Positions 47,044-57,800 of a stretch of 64,000 nt of DNA are shown one piece after another (position 1 is the stretch's first letter; every line of letters starts with the position of its first letter). The DNA comes from Cenococcum geophilum 1.58. Taxonomy: Eukaryota > Ascomycota > Dothideomycetes > Gloniales > Gloniaceae. The notes under the pieces were generated by a model that saw only the letters and a list, made by a program, of their open reading frames with translations, was not told the origin of the DNA and ran no database searches. A program made the translations under genes and the position numbers. Where the stretch lies: positions 5,609,092 through 5,673,091 of the forward strand of contig KV748176.1 in NCBI GenBank assembly GCA_001692895.1, read 5' to 3'.

Positions 47044-47391
47044 CTAATTCCACTTCCTTGTCTCCACCGTCGATGCCTTATTCCTCGTCTCCCTTGTCGC
47101 AGCATCATTTGGCAGACCCTGGAGGTTATCCTTAGCTTCTCGCCCAGCACCATTGGCCGCTGTGTTTGTTTTCCACTCCTCGCCGGACACTCTGATATCA
47201 CTCTCTCCGGTTGCTGCCTCCCTTAATGTTTCTGGGCCTCTACGGGAGGCGGAAATGTCGTCTTCGCGGCCACTAGGTCCGACATTCATAGTTCGCTCAT
47301 CGCTGGAATTCCAATCGGATGATCGAGGAGGCTGTTCAGGAAGAGGAAGGTTGGCTTGGCGTTCGTCGATGATTTCTTGTTTGGAAGGCAT
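47044..47391 (-). CDS. Small hydrophilic fungal protein (115 aa)
   Basis: The start is placed at 47391 (MPSKQEIIDERQANLPLPEQ). An in-frame Met further upstream (47475) would add a 28-residue leader, MASTHSHTVQLYKLQ..., unlike the family, and is probably 5' leader. Recognisable segments are PPRSSDWNSSDERTMNVG, SGEEWKTNTAANGAGREA and NLQGLPNDA. The family is common in ascomycetes, disordered and stress-protein-like in composition, but I know no tested function. It has the same orientation as the frameshifted small gene at 45950-46547, and both belong to the class of short, Ser/Thr/Asp-rich proteins. Confidence 0.7.
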   Translation of the reverse strand: MPSKQEIIDERQANLPLPEQPPRSSDWNSSDERTMNVGPSGREDDISASRRGPETLREAATGESDIRVSGEEWKTNTAANGAGREAKDNLQGLPNDAATRETRNKASTVETRKWN

Positions 47392-48566
47392 GTTAACTGT
47401 ATAGATGTGAGGCTGCTGAGTGGTTAGCGTCTGTAATTTGTATAATTGTACAGTATGAGAGTGAGTTGAAGCCATGGAGAGGTCGCGAGCTTCAGGTATT
47501 TCAGGATTGGAATAATTTTGCGGGGAGAGGATGAAAGGAGTGCTTACTTACGATGTGTAGTTGTTAGATGTGGAAATTGAAGGAAATAAGATTCGCAGAG
47601 TTCGTATGCAGCAATGAGGAAGTGTTTTGAAGACAATTGTAAAATGGTCGTGTGCAGAGCTTTAATAGTCGCTGTCGAGGTCCGTTATTGGTGGGGCATC
47701 AATACATCATACGCCGAAAATCCAAATGTGGATCGAAGATTCAGGAATTGCCTTGTGCTTCTTTAGGCACACATGCATTTCTTTGCCTACTTAAGCAGGA
47801 CCCCTTGTCAGTGTGATGTAAATATTGAAATATGCCAACCTAGAATTGTTGGATGCCTGAGGGAACTGGCCTTGGCAATAGCAACACTCACCTATCCCTG
47901 TTCGGGTGACCAAACGCCCTGACAACAATGGAAATCTTTAAAGCAATTTCGCCTCAAATTAAGCATTCCAAAATTATTACCGAGCTTAGGATATGCGCCG
48001 ACTAAAAAATTACGTAGATCAGGGTAACGCTGGGCTGCTTCCAGCAGTTCTGTGAGCAGGATGGCAGCAGGAAAGGAGTGCTGACGACTACCCGCAAAAG
48101 GCATTGCGTATTTACTAAACGTCCAGGTTAATAATTTGAATTCATTCATAAAGTCTGCGCGCAAAGAGATGTAGAATCGCTCCGGATTGGGTGGAGGGCT
48201 CCATAATCTACACCTTGTAACTGCCGTCGCCCTGATGAAGGATGACTCTACAAGGGTTTTTTGGAGCGAAGAATACCACAGAGTTGCTTTTTTCCAATGT
48301 TGGCTATACAGTCTAAGTAATATAGGAAATCAGCTTAGTGAAGTCAAAAAATGAAGCAACGAGGCAGAAAATGAGAGTGAGGCGGCTGTAAGACTCAGCT
48401 CGACACCGGAGAACGTCAGCACTGCACGCCCGACTCACGGAATGTCCCTACTCGAGTGTAAATCGCAACTCATGACTCCGGCTTTGTGCTAGCTGTATCT
48501 TCCCCGTCACCGGTGCGTTCTAGATCGTAGTCTAGTCGCTTCTCCTGCTCACACCGACTGCTGAGC
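47392..48566. other. Intergenic region of 1.2 kb
   Basis: This contains the leader and promoter of the small hydrophilic gene. A - strand open frame at 47892-48164 (90 codons) has no family I recognise and no splice context that extends it convincingly, so it is not called. Confidence 0.4.
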
Positions 48567-49663
48567 CTAGGGAACTCCGGCCCAATTTCTCACGAACCAA
48601 TCTCGAAAGCGTTCGGGATGAATGTCTGGAAACTGAGAATTGAGGTACGCTGGCTGTGCGAAATCGTAGTGACCTTCTGCTGTCGCTATTAGGGCGGACA
48701 GGCGTGTCTGTTTCGCAACATCGCTTGACAGCTGAGCCAGTGTTAACTCGTATCTTAATGTATCGGGATTGTGCCATTGAACGTGGGCGAGTTGTCTCCC
48801 TACCCTCCTGTTAGATTATAATAATCAGTAGCTGTGGGAGGTGTTTACCTCGACACTGTTTCACCGTTTCAATCAACGTGGATACACTGGTCCTTTCTCC
48901 ACACATGGTGAGTTCAGATGGCCACTGGGCCATATCCAAGGCCCGAACCACAAATCGTCCAACATCGTAAGCCGAAGTCATGCAAAGGCTAGAGAGGTTG
49001 TTGGCCGAGTCGTACACAGGCGCTTGGGCAGTCATATTTCGAGCGTCAAGAACGTAGTCACCTTCGTTTGCGAATCCAGAGTTGACACCGATTTGATGCG
49101 CTGCTAGGCCGTTCGGTGCGAAACGCTCATAGAGAATGCCACAAGTGAAAACGGTCGACTGAATGTAGCCATGGTAGTGTTGCAAAGCACGAAGCGCGTC
49201 GGCCTTTCCGCGATTGAGAGGGTCACTAACGGTACGCAAAGATGGAGGGCCTTCGAATTCTGCTGGTGCAAATCGCCGTACGCGCTGTGCGACCGCAGCT
49301 TCGATGAGCCTTAGCTGCGGAGTGCCGGTCACGGTGGAAATGACGGTGTCGACACCCATCAAGGAGTGTTGAATGGAAGCAGGATCATTGTAATCCACGG
49401 TTAGACATTGGTAGCCTTGGGAGATGAGGCCAGGCTGGGGCTGAGGGTTGTTAGCATGCAAGAACACACCAGGCTACTCCTCTGACGGATTCCTTCTTGC
49501 ATTTGCGTGTATTGCATCCACCGAGTCCCATACAGAAGTAAATTGAAGAACTTACCGATCTTGAGAGGATGAGTAACTGATGGCTTGTTTGCTCCTGAAT
49601 TTCTCGGGAGATTATCAACGCCAAACCGCACGTTCCGGCAATGGCAATCCGCATAGTTGTCAT
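48567..49663 (-). CDS. NmrA-like / isoflavone-reductase-like NAD(P)-binding protein (310 aa, three exons)
   Basis: Exons are 49663-49556, 49440-48849 and 48799-48567. Introns are 115 bp (GTAAGT, branch GCTAAC, CTCAG) and 49 bp (GTAAAC, branch TCTAAC, GGTAG). Splicing joins LILSRS to PQPGLISQGY and QCRG to RQLAHVQWHNP. The Rossmann nucleotide site is MRIAIAGTCGLA (residues 4-15); the usual pattern is GTGGLA, so one Gly is Cys here. VDTVISTVTG and FAPAEFEGPP are family hallmarks, and the C-terminus (TAEGHYDF, FPDIHPERFRDWF) is complete. NmrA-like proteins are NAD(P)-dependent reductases or redox sensors; the substrate is unknown. The protein looks intact. Confidence 0.85.
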
Positions 49664-52164
49664 AATTGCTTCTTGGAGTCGAATGAAATTCAGTCAAATT
49701 CATTTGTCTTTTGACAGCAGATGAGAAAAGTAATGCGATATACTTCCATTTATGCTTCTCTCATGAAGACAGGGGTAAGGCGCTCAGCTTGAGCCTCATG
49801 GAGAGGGCAGGGTACGGTGAAACTCTGACAAAATCCGGTTGTTGTACAAGGGATCGAGATACCCGTGACTCACAAGGAAAGACTTTTTGAACGGTGAGCA
49901 GGCCTGAGAAGCGCGCAGTAGTACCAGAGGAGTCAACCAGAAGGACTAGCACTGTTCTAGGAAAAGGATGTCGGACATAGGGTTGAAAAGGGGAGGCCGT
50001 TTGATGAGGGGGGCTGAATAGAGGGAGCCAATTGAAAGGGTGAAACGCAAAGGTGTATTGGTAACGACATGACGACGAACGATAATCCCGATCATATATC
50101 AGTAGTTCCTAGGAAAAAGGAATTCAGTGGCCACCAGGTTTTCTACACATCAAGGATTATCGGAATTTTATCCGCTACTGTCAGAAGAATAGACCTTTCT
50201 TGAAATGACTTCGTGCACATGGTGCGGTTGCCTTGGTTGACGCCTCTCCCGCAAGTTCAAGCAATCCTCTAAAGCCTATCCTTATATTTAATTCGCGGCC
50301 CCCACCCTACGAAGATGCCCTGTTTCTTCGGTTACAGCCGGCAAAGTGCCAACAGCGACATGAGCGGCCTTTGATCATGGGATTTATGCAATACATGACA
50401 CTTATGAGCTTGATGCCTAGCGCTTTTTGCATTCGTGAAGTTCTTCTCGTCCACTTAGGGGTCGATTCTTATCGACCACTGCACGCGGCCCTTAACGATA
50501 CTAGGGTAGTACCCACATGGTTAGTCATTTGCCGGGCCCCAAGCAGCGCCCAATTGCAGCTAACGAAAGTCAAATCAACCATGAGTACAGCTTTCTTGGG
50601 CCGCATGTCAAAAGTGTTGGAGTTTGGGCTCCGGGAACGGGGGACCGGGACCGGGGTTGGGATGGTTCAGCCCTAAGACTGAGCCCAAAACATGGAAACA
50701 ATGCTCTTTCACCGCACATTCAGTAGCTATTTTGCTCCGCCAGTGTTCAACCTAGAGAATAGCCATTTCCCTGTCCGCCCTAAGGATACTTCCTACGGCA
50801 GGGCGACGGTCCGGTGGCGTCCAGGTGTGGGGCGACTTTCTAGCCAAAGGACGCTGCGCCCTCAATCGTAGTGGGAGTTGCTGAGGAAAAGAGCAAAGCC
50901 GGGGTATTAAAGGATAGAGAAACTGGGGGCGAAATCCGGTGAGATTTAGAGTGCGAAAAAAACTTCTAAAGGTCCTTAGGAATCTATAGCAGTAGTCTCC
51001 ATGAAAACTCGGATGGTCCGTGATCGAGGAGACCCAAGATCCTGTCCGCTGGGTGCATGCCACTAGAGTCCCCGCATGACAGTAGTGTCACTGGAACTGG
51101 ATTCGCGGCAGTCTAGACGCGCGACTAGCCAGGTGATCTAGGCAGAACATAGAAACCGGCACTTTGCCCCCGTTGTGACGAAAAGAGAATGAGGTAAGAT
51201 GGCTCCGTACGAGGTGTCTGCCTTGAGAGGGGAGAAGACCGGTGATAGTGGAACTGTAGCATTATCAATAGATTAAGGCAGAAGGACACCTCAACGGAGT
51301 GGAATTGAGGTCGCTACCGAAGGTGACCGCAGCAACGCAGGGTCAGATGAAAGAAAAAGATCTTACTGCGTAAATGGATCTGATTTGCTTGCGCCTAACG
51401 CAAACTTCAGCCCGATCTTACGGTTGAACGCCAAACCAGGATGGAAAAGCGGTCGCATGGGAATTCATGGTTGCAGGAATGCCTGGGCGGCTGCCTATTT
51501 ATGATGAGTATCGGCTTAGAACGGAAACAGCCGAGCCTCAACCATATGCACGGCCTCCTCGAAGTGGAATACATATCCCTAGAACACGTATACCATGGTG
51601 TTTGTAAGAGGCCTGAGGTGAACATTGCCACGCTGACCGCCAAGACCGACACGTGACATCGCGGGAGGGTCGTGATGAAGGCTATATCCCTCCGGCTGAA
51701 TGAAGTAGGAAGGGATTTAGCTATGGAAGAGCTAGTGAGCAGAGTCAACCTACCGTAGAATAGCATGATATACTTGCTAAACATTCAATAAGAATTATTA
51801 CCTGGAGCTTATGGAAGCCATGAGGGATGTCGCATTACTTGATGTATCACAAGAGTGAAGCTAACTAATGGGTGGTTTGAAAAGATTTCAGGACAGTATT
51901 TTATTGATCAATGACAATATACATAGATTCCGCTGGGCAATTGCGGTGGTGGAATAAAGAATGCGGTTAGATTGTTCTGCACAACATTGATCGTCGCCGC
52001 TCGGACCGAAGCGAAATCGAAATCACGTCAACTGAAAGCCCCCTCGCACACGCGCCGCCATATCATCGCGTCTTTCACCACCACATATCCTGTCTGGCAT
52101 TGGCACCAGACACTCACCAAACTTCAATTTTATTGTTATCATTATCTGTTATACCCATTGAACA
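49664..52164. other. Intergenic region of 2.5 kb
   Basis: No gene is supported. Open frames such as 50233-50676 (+), 50752-51063 (-) and 51407-51784 (-) show no family and no splice structure. The region holds a G-quadruplex-type run (50626-50661) and an 11-base inverted pair, GGCAAAGTGCC near 50339 and its complement near 51156. The end (about 51950-52164) is the likely promoter and leader of the homeobox gene. Confidence 0.45.
50626..50661 (+). other. G-quadruplex-type sequence
   Basis: Six runs of three or more G (50626, 50633, 50639, 50647, 50653, 50659) are separated by 2-4 bases. This meets the usual G3+N1-7 pattern for an intramolecular quadruplex. There is no gene on which to pin a role. 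Confidence 0.6.
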
Positions 52165-54156
52165 ATGAGCGACTCTTCTTCTCCGCGTTCTTCTGCATCC
52201 GACTCCGGAGGATGTTCCAGTCCAACGATTGCTGGTGGCCTTGCATTCTTGGTCCACTCTCCAGAAACTGTGCAGCGCAATCTGCCACCAGATGTTGATA
52301 ATAAGCCTCTTGCTCGCCAGAAGCGCAGACGCACCAGGTATGCTCGTATTTCCTACTGTATTCTGTGGTTGGTGGGGGTCACGACGCGTTATTGCGTGGC
52401 AGTACTCCGCGACCAATCCTGCATCTGTCACACGAATCCCACACCGCCGCTAATCACGATGACACCCAACAGCAAAGAAGACGAAGACATTCTAAAAGCT
52501 GAATACCAACGCAACCCGAAGCCAGACAAGGCTGCCCGTTTAGAAATAGTACGCCGAGTCGCGCTTGGAGAGAAAGAGGTTCAAGTATGTATACCTAGCT
52601 CCATAACTTAGGCCGTGCCGAATGACTAACCCGGGAGCTAGATTTGGTTCCAGAACAAACGTCAAAACGACCGCCGGAGATCTCGTCCCGCTCAATCGTA
52701 CGAAATTTTGCCTCATTCCTCCTCCAGTTTCGACGAGTCTACTTCGACCGCGGTCATGTCTTCTTCCTTTCTCTTAGATACCAGCACGCAGAGTGACGAC
52801 ACGCAGGAACATGACACTGAAGGAAATGCTCTTACAACCACGTCTTCCCAGATTGCGTCAGTAGCATCTGAAACTTCATTAAGCAAATCTACCATAGACA
52901 CTGCGAATTTTGCCGCGCATACCAATGTTCAACTACTACCAACACCGCAGTCAACAGCTAAGACCGATTCTCAAATAATGGAGGTCTTCCCATATCCCTC
53001 CACAGATTCACATTCGTGTGATACAGCACCAATAGAATTAGGCAGCTCCCAACCTTTACCGTCCTCTCAAGACAGCACCCAGCCTGCTGGACTGCGGCCT
53101 GGATATCTTGCAAACAGGCGCAGTGCTTCGTATATCAGACTCAACGAGGAGGAGCTGTCAAGTTCAATTACAAATGCGCCTGCAGAGACCGTTCAGCAGC
53201 CGTCACGTTCAATGAAACGCTCGCATTCTTTTATCCGGTTGTCAACGACCGTCGACGGAAAGGCTCGCGTCATAACTGATGCTGACCAATCGCCGTCTCC
53301 TCCAAGATCTCAACCGCCGCCTGGAAGATTTACCGGACGAACCTCAGGACTCCACCGCAGCTACAGTGCCGCTGGACTTAATGAAAGGCTTAAAGAAGCT
53401 GCTAGTCAAGAACCATCGCCAAAATTCGCAAGAACCTCTACTGGTAGATCGCGTGACTCGAGAGCGTGGGAATTCTGGTGCGACTCAGATGCTAGGAATT
53501 CTTTGAGCGAGAAAGCAGACCAGGAACGGAGCGGATCCGCTGCTGACGCCATTGGTTTAATCAGAGCAAATAGCAGGGGGACTTTGAGGTCAAACCCAAA
53601 TAAGAGAAACGCACAACTATTGATGAGGCAGGATTCTACGAAGCGATGCAGGGATGATGGACTGAAGTCCCCAAGACCCGGATTGGTGCGAGCGTCTACA
53701 TCTTACGGACGCCTCCAAACAAAGCCGCCTGACACTGTTCCTACACCTGATAAAGGCAAAGGTAACGACAACGATAGCGACTTCGAGGTTCCCCAGACCG
53801 AATCAGATAAAGAGAACTGGGAACCAGAGGATCAGCACCAGGGTTCCCGTCGCAGCAGAGTGATCGAGCCGCATACTACAGGCCAACGGCGCCAGCGGCA
53901 GATACTCGGGGAAAACACTCATATACTCAGCCAGAGCAGTAGTCTAGGGGCGATGATGGCCCGTGAGAAGCAACAGCAAGCATCAGGCAAGAAGCAGGTT
54001 ACGAATACCGAAAGCTTCAATCCAGAAGAGGACGACGAGATAGCAACATTCATGAGCAATAGAGGGGCCAATAGCGGCCGGACAAGCATTTCCAGCGGCG
54101 AGGAACTCGGCTGCGTAGAAGGATTGCTAGCGCTGAGTCAAGGTAATTGGAGATAA
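52165..54156 (+). CDS. YOX1-like homeobox transcription factor (599 aa, three exons)
   Basis: Exons are 52165-52337, 52473-52584 and 52642-54156. Introns are 135 bp (GTATGC...AACAG) and 57 bp (GTATGT, branch ACTAAC, GCTAG). Splicing assembles a homeodomain at about residues 52-112: QKRRRTSKEDEDILKAEYQR, then AARLEIVRRVALGEKEVQ and the recognition helix IWFQNKRQNDRRRSRP. The long C-terminal region is Ser/Pro-rich and disordered with motifs seen in fungal relatives (SRAWEFWCDSDARNSL and SDKENWEPED). Yeast Yox1 represses cell-cycle genes; fungal relatives act in growth and conidiation. The protein is nuclear by inference from the basic stretches flanking the domain. It appears complete. Confidence 0.9.
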
Positions 54157-54879
54157 CGATGGGAAGGTCTTGAGTGGCTTGGAAGACATTGATGGGAACG
54201 AGTGTTGATCTCATGGGGTTGCGGGCCGGACGAAGACATTCGGAGTTGTTAGGAGCATATGGCGTTACATTCGGTAAATTCCTATTTATATCAGTTCATT
54301 CTAGCTGTCCAATAGCAAAGCCATATTGTCCAACTATGTTGTCAAAAATCTCCCAAATGGTCGGGTGCATTCTGGAAGGATCACTATTATTTGCCTGTCA
54401 GCCAACGGGCGGGTCAGCACATACCCGTCCGGAAATCTAGCTAACAAACCACATCGCTGGACCCACAAACGTCTCTCAGCTGAAGGGATCCCTACGAACA
54501 GATCGTTCCAAGATCTTTTTTTCTCGCGCTCTTCGTTTCCGCCACGGAAGCGCCCCGCCCGCCCGTCAGCCGCACCTTGCACCCCTGCCTGCTGATACAA
54601 CCCCGCAAGAGCTGATATAATCCTTGAATCCTTAACGTTTGTAGGTGCTGTGAACTCTACCAATGATGCCTCAGGATGGGCTTGCACGTACAATGGTTCT
54701 TACAGTCGCCTTGTTTTCGTTGGGTATCTCCGATCCATTACAGCTGTTTTGTACAGGAGTGCTCACTGCCTTGCGCTCAAGGTGCGCCTGAGACTTCATG
54801 GCACGCCAGAATGGCCTCGGCTTCCCCATAATATTCCGAACTCCGACGAAAGGCAGTGTGCATGATTTGAGTCTAAGCC
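54157..54879. other. Intergenic region after the homeobox gene
   Basis: The first part is 3' flank. A 119-codon open frame on the - strand (54334-54693) is of unknown nature and not called. The region before 54880 may include the lost 5' part of the kinase pseudogene. Confidence 0.35.
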
Positions 54880-56031
54880 AGGGGCTTTCGGTATTCGATT
54901 TGATATTATTTCGCTCACTCACTTGCCTGAAGAGGAGCACTGCCCTACCTACAAAGCCGAGTCGTACTACCCAATGCGCTTAGGCGAAATTCTAAACAAC
55001 AAGTATCAAGTGTGCATGAAGTTTGGCTGAGGCACAACTGCAACAGTTTGGGTTGCGCGGGATCTTGACCAGTAGGTTCTCTTTTTCATGTCCGACTTCA
55101 TGTATTTGAAGCCCAAGCGTTTCTTGAGGCACCAATGATCTCGCCTTTCTGCTACTCACTATAACCTCTTCATTATTGCACGGGTCATATCTTTGAGGTT
55201 GATACTATTACTCGTTATAATCAGATTGCGCTGACAGGACGAACGTTTCGTGACTCTAAAAATAAAAGTCAACAATTATCCGGACGAAGAATCCGCTGAG
55301 AGAGAATTGAGTATAATTCAAAAAATTACCAACAAAAATTCAAAACATATGGGTTACCCTTACGTGCAACATCTCCTTGACTCATTCACCTTAGAAGGCC
55401 CTCACGGTAACCATGTTTGCCTAATTTTGAAACCTCTGAAAGAGCCTCTCTGGATACTGAAGAGCCATTTCGCGGATGAAGTCTTTACATTTGACGTATT
55501 CCGATTGTTCGTTGAGGTTATGCTGCACAGCCTGGACTATCTGCACAGAGTGCCAGATAATCCATACGGGTAAGAATTTTTTTGTAATAATCTGTAACGA
55601 CCATATATCAACATTCACCTCTATGTAACACCTAAAGATTCGTGAGCTAAAATTGCATGCAATTAGACTTGAAGCTCGACAATATCATCTGCCAATTTGG
55701 GGACATTTCTGTGTTGGAGAAACACGCTCGAGACGAATTGCAGAATCCTCGACCGCAGAAGATTCTCTCCGATAGGACCATATATCTTTCCAGAAATGAT
55801 TTTGGAATTCCTGACGAGAGTGGTGGCACTAGTGCACCAACCATCACTGACTTCAGTAGTGCCGTAGGAGAGCCACCTGAAGGTCAATTATACACACAAA
55901 ACATTCAACCTGATGGGTACACAGCCCCAGAAGTTGCCCTAGTCGCTGGGTGGACTCACAGTGCCGATATACGACAGCTGGGATCGCTTGGCAAGCATTC
56001 AATTGCCCCTGGAGTTCGTCATCTGGTGTAG
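54880..56031 (+). pseudogene. SRPK-like protein kinase pseudogene
   Basis: The frame starts FDIISLTHLPEEHCPTYKAE and continues YYPMRLGEILNNKYQV, as in SRPK-type kinases. The glycine loop should follow as KLGWGTT; here it reads KFG, stop (TGA 55028-55030), GTTATVWVARDL, a TGG to TGA change. After a probable intron the frame resumes ERFVTLKIKVNNYPDEESAE and runs through LKPLKEPLW to HRVPDNPYG. A second gap leads to QLDLKLDNIICQFG, where the catalytic HxD has Gln for His. ITDFSSAVGE replaces the DFG segment (DFG to DFS), and APEVALVAGWTHSADI is followed by frame loss. It is a dead copy of a family that expands greatly in fungi. Confidence 0.7.
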
Positions 56032-56101
56032 CTTAATTTTCATTTTTGTATTCTTCATCCCTCGCCTTTTTGTTGGATCACATAATAGACGCAGGAAGTG
56101 A

Positions 56102-56709
56102 ATAATATACGTATATGAGCCCTTTATGGAACAGAGGCAAAAGAGGCACACGTGAAGCATGGGATATATTCCGAACAAGACAATTTCATTGCTTTAGGAC
56201 TATGATACAGTCACTGATTCCAGACCGCGCCGCCCAGATGCTTCTTCATTCTGTTATCAACCAGGAGGCCAAGGATATCCAGATGCGGTATGCAGAGCTA
56301 GGCCATATTAGCAATCGTTCAATCACAAAGGTGAGTAGACATACCGTGTCGAAGGCTATGTAGAGCATGTCCCCTAGCTGAATGCAAGAACCTGATGCTT
56401 GTCTCGAAGACGTTGAGGATATTGATGCCAGCAATTTATTGGAAATTGAAGAGGGGGAAGAAATCACTCCGATTCGGAGGGAAAGTGCATCGTGGCAGTT
56501 CTTTTTCCGTAGCTAACGTTAACATCTATTCCGAAGGAGTCACAAAAATCGGTGCCCAGCAGATTCACGTGCTCGAAATGCGAGCCGGCATTCGGCGGGT
56601 TCACCCGGAATTGATTGCTGTTAATCCGAATGCGAAAACTGGGTGGAACCGGGTTGGTTCCAAACAGCTTGTCGCATGCCTAGAAAGCGTTATTAGTGGT
56701 TACAAGTGA
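56102..56709 (+). other. Unassigned open frames downstream of the kinase relic
   Basis: Frames at 56115-56363 (MSPLWNRGKRGTREAWDIFR) and, shifted, about 56390-56515 (acidic DACLEDVEDIDASNLLEIEE, ending in a stop) look coding-like but do not join cleanly by any splice I could find. A third frame, 56395-56709, overlaps. They may be pieces of one decayed gene. No function can be given. Confidence 0.3.
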
Positions 56710-57148
56710 AGTGCTTAGTAGGGACTCCACATACTTCTTGTGAGAGGAACGTGAAGGGACTTCCACTGTCATACAAGAAATGTATGACATATGAGCGCGA
56801 CTTGCCAGGGAGCATGACGACCAGCGGAAAAAGCACGCGGCAATGTTTGCCAAACATAATACCGTCCACGGTGATGTGAGGGCTTGTCAGGTGTGGCGTT
56901 TCCGACAGGTAGGCCGACCCGAGTGCGGTTGAGATCTCGTCATGCAGGACCTTCTCATCAATATCGGACAACAGTATGTCGTAGAGGTCCGGCATATCGG
57001 TGGGAGCGACGTCAATGGGGCCCTGGTCAGCAAGAGAGAGGAAGTGGTTGTGATCTGAATCAGTGTGTGAAGGGCTGCCAGTGGGATCGTCTTTGAGTGG
57101 TCGAGGTTGAGAGAAGTAGAAAGCCCAAGGCCGGAGAAAGGAAGACAT
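56693..57148 (-). CDS. Truncated retropepsin-like protein (151 aa)
   Basis: The protein starts MSSFLRPWAFYF and after a linker has RVLFPLVVMLPG (104-115) and VIHFLYDSGSPFTFLSQEVC (121-140). DSGS around Asp 127 is the active-site loop of a retropepsin-like aspartic protease fold, here in a fungal or plant-type family and not within an obvious retrotransposon. The protein ends soon after that loop with an unrelated tail, so the second half of the domain is missing. It is probably a 5' fragment of a longer gene broken at about 56700, where it meets the frames of 56102-56709. Upstream lies the boundary to AT-rich DNA. Confidence 0.45.
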   Translation of the reverse strand: MSSFLRPWAFYFSQPRPLKDDPTGSPSHTDSDHNHFLSLADQGPIDVAPTDMPDLYDILLSDIDEKVLHDEISTALGSAYLSETPHLTSPHITVDGIMFGKHCRVLFPLVVMLPGKSRSYVIHFLYDSGSPFTFLSQEVCGVPTKHFTCNH

Positions 57149-57349
57149 GTTTGTTTGCTGAATAGGCAGTGGGAAGATATCGGTAGGAGCAAGAACAACA
57201 AGGTGCGCGAGGAAGGTGCGCGAGGGGACTGCCGCCCCTCACCGCCAGGGGTGCAGGTCGGTCGGACCACGCTAAAATGTCGGCCCGATAGGCGAAACCT
57301 CCGCCTACCACACCAAATTTGACTCTGCCTCTTACACTTTAACCTTACC

Positions 57350-57604
57350 TTCCACCTCATCTTTTATCACAAATCTATTTCAAATCCATTCTAAATATAA
57401 TAGCTACAATCTTAACAAGCTATATAACGTATTTATAACGTATTTTAAAGCTATTTTAATAATTTTAGCTACTTATAAAGCTTATTTAAAAATAGAAAGG
57501 TTTTTATTATAATATATAGTTCTAAGTATATTTAAAACATATTTTTAATATAATCCTAGCATAATAGTAAAATAGATTTAACTATAGAGAAGGTCTTTTA
57601 TTAA
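57350..57604. other. Start of the right AT-rich block
   Basis: Composition switches abruptly to AT-rich near 57350-57400. No motif or gene is seen before the solo LTR. Confidence 0.5.
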
Positions 57605-57795
57605 TGTAACGGCGCTGAAGCGCGTCACCTAGTCAGGGGTTCGCTTAAGACTTGGCATATGTATATAGACGTGGCCTCACCACCTTCTCTTACTCCTTAG
57701 CTTAATATCTTTATAATATAGCATTCGTTTGCTTGATCTTGCAAGTATTTGTTTAAGTCTCTGTTAAGACATTTGTTCTAGTTTAAGCCGTTACA
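57605..57795. mobile_element. Solo LTR with perfect ATTAA target duplication
   Basis: The 191-bp sequence starts TGTAACGGCG and ends GCCGTTACA, giving inverted TGTAACGG/CCGTTACA ends. ATTAA flanks it on both sides (57600-57604 and 57796-57800). No internal region is attached, so it is the product of LTR-LTR recombination. Its ends resemble those of the B-family LTR (TGTAACGGCGC) but the bodies differ by eye. It is less mutated than its surroundings. Confidence 0.85.
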
Positions 57796-57800
57796 ATTAA

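Noticed and set aside
47892-48164. A 90-codon - strand frame with a plausible-looking helical segment
   Set aside because: No recognised family, and no splice sites were found that extend it into a larger protein; kept as a weak possibility only.
50233-50676. A 147-codon + strand frame
   Set aside because: The C-terminal part is low-complexity from the G-rich run, the rest resembles no family, and there is no intron structure.
54334-54693. A 119-codon - strand frame
   Set aside because: No family resemblance; long chance frames are common in G+C-rich intergenic DNA.
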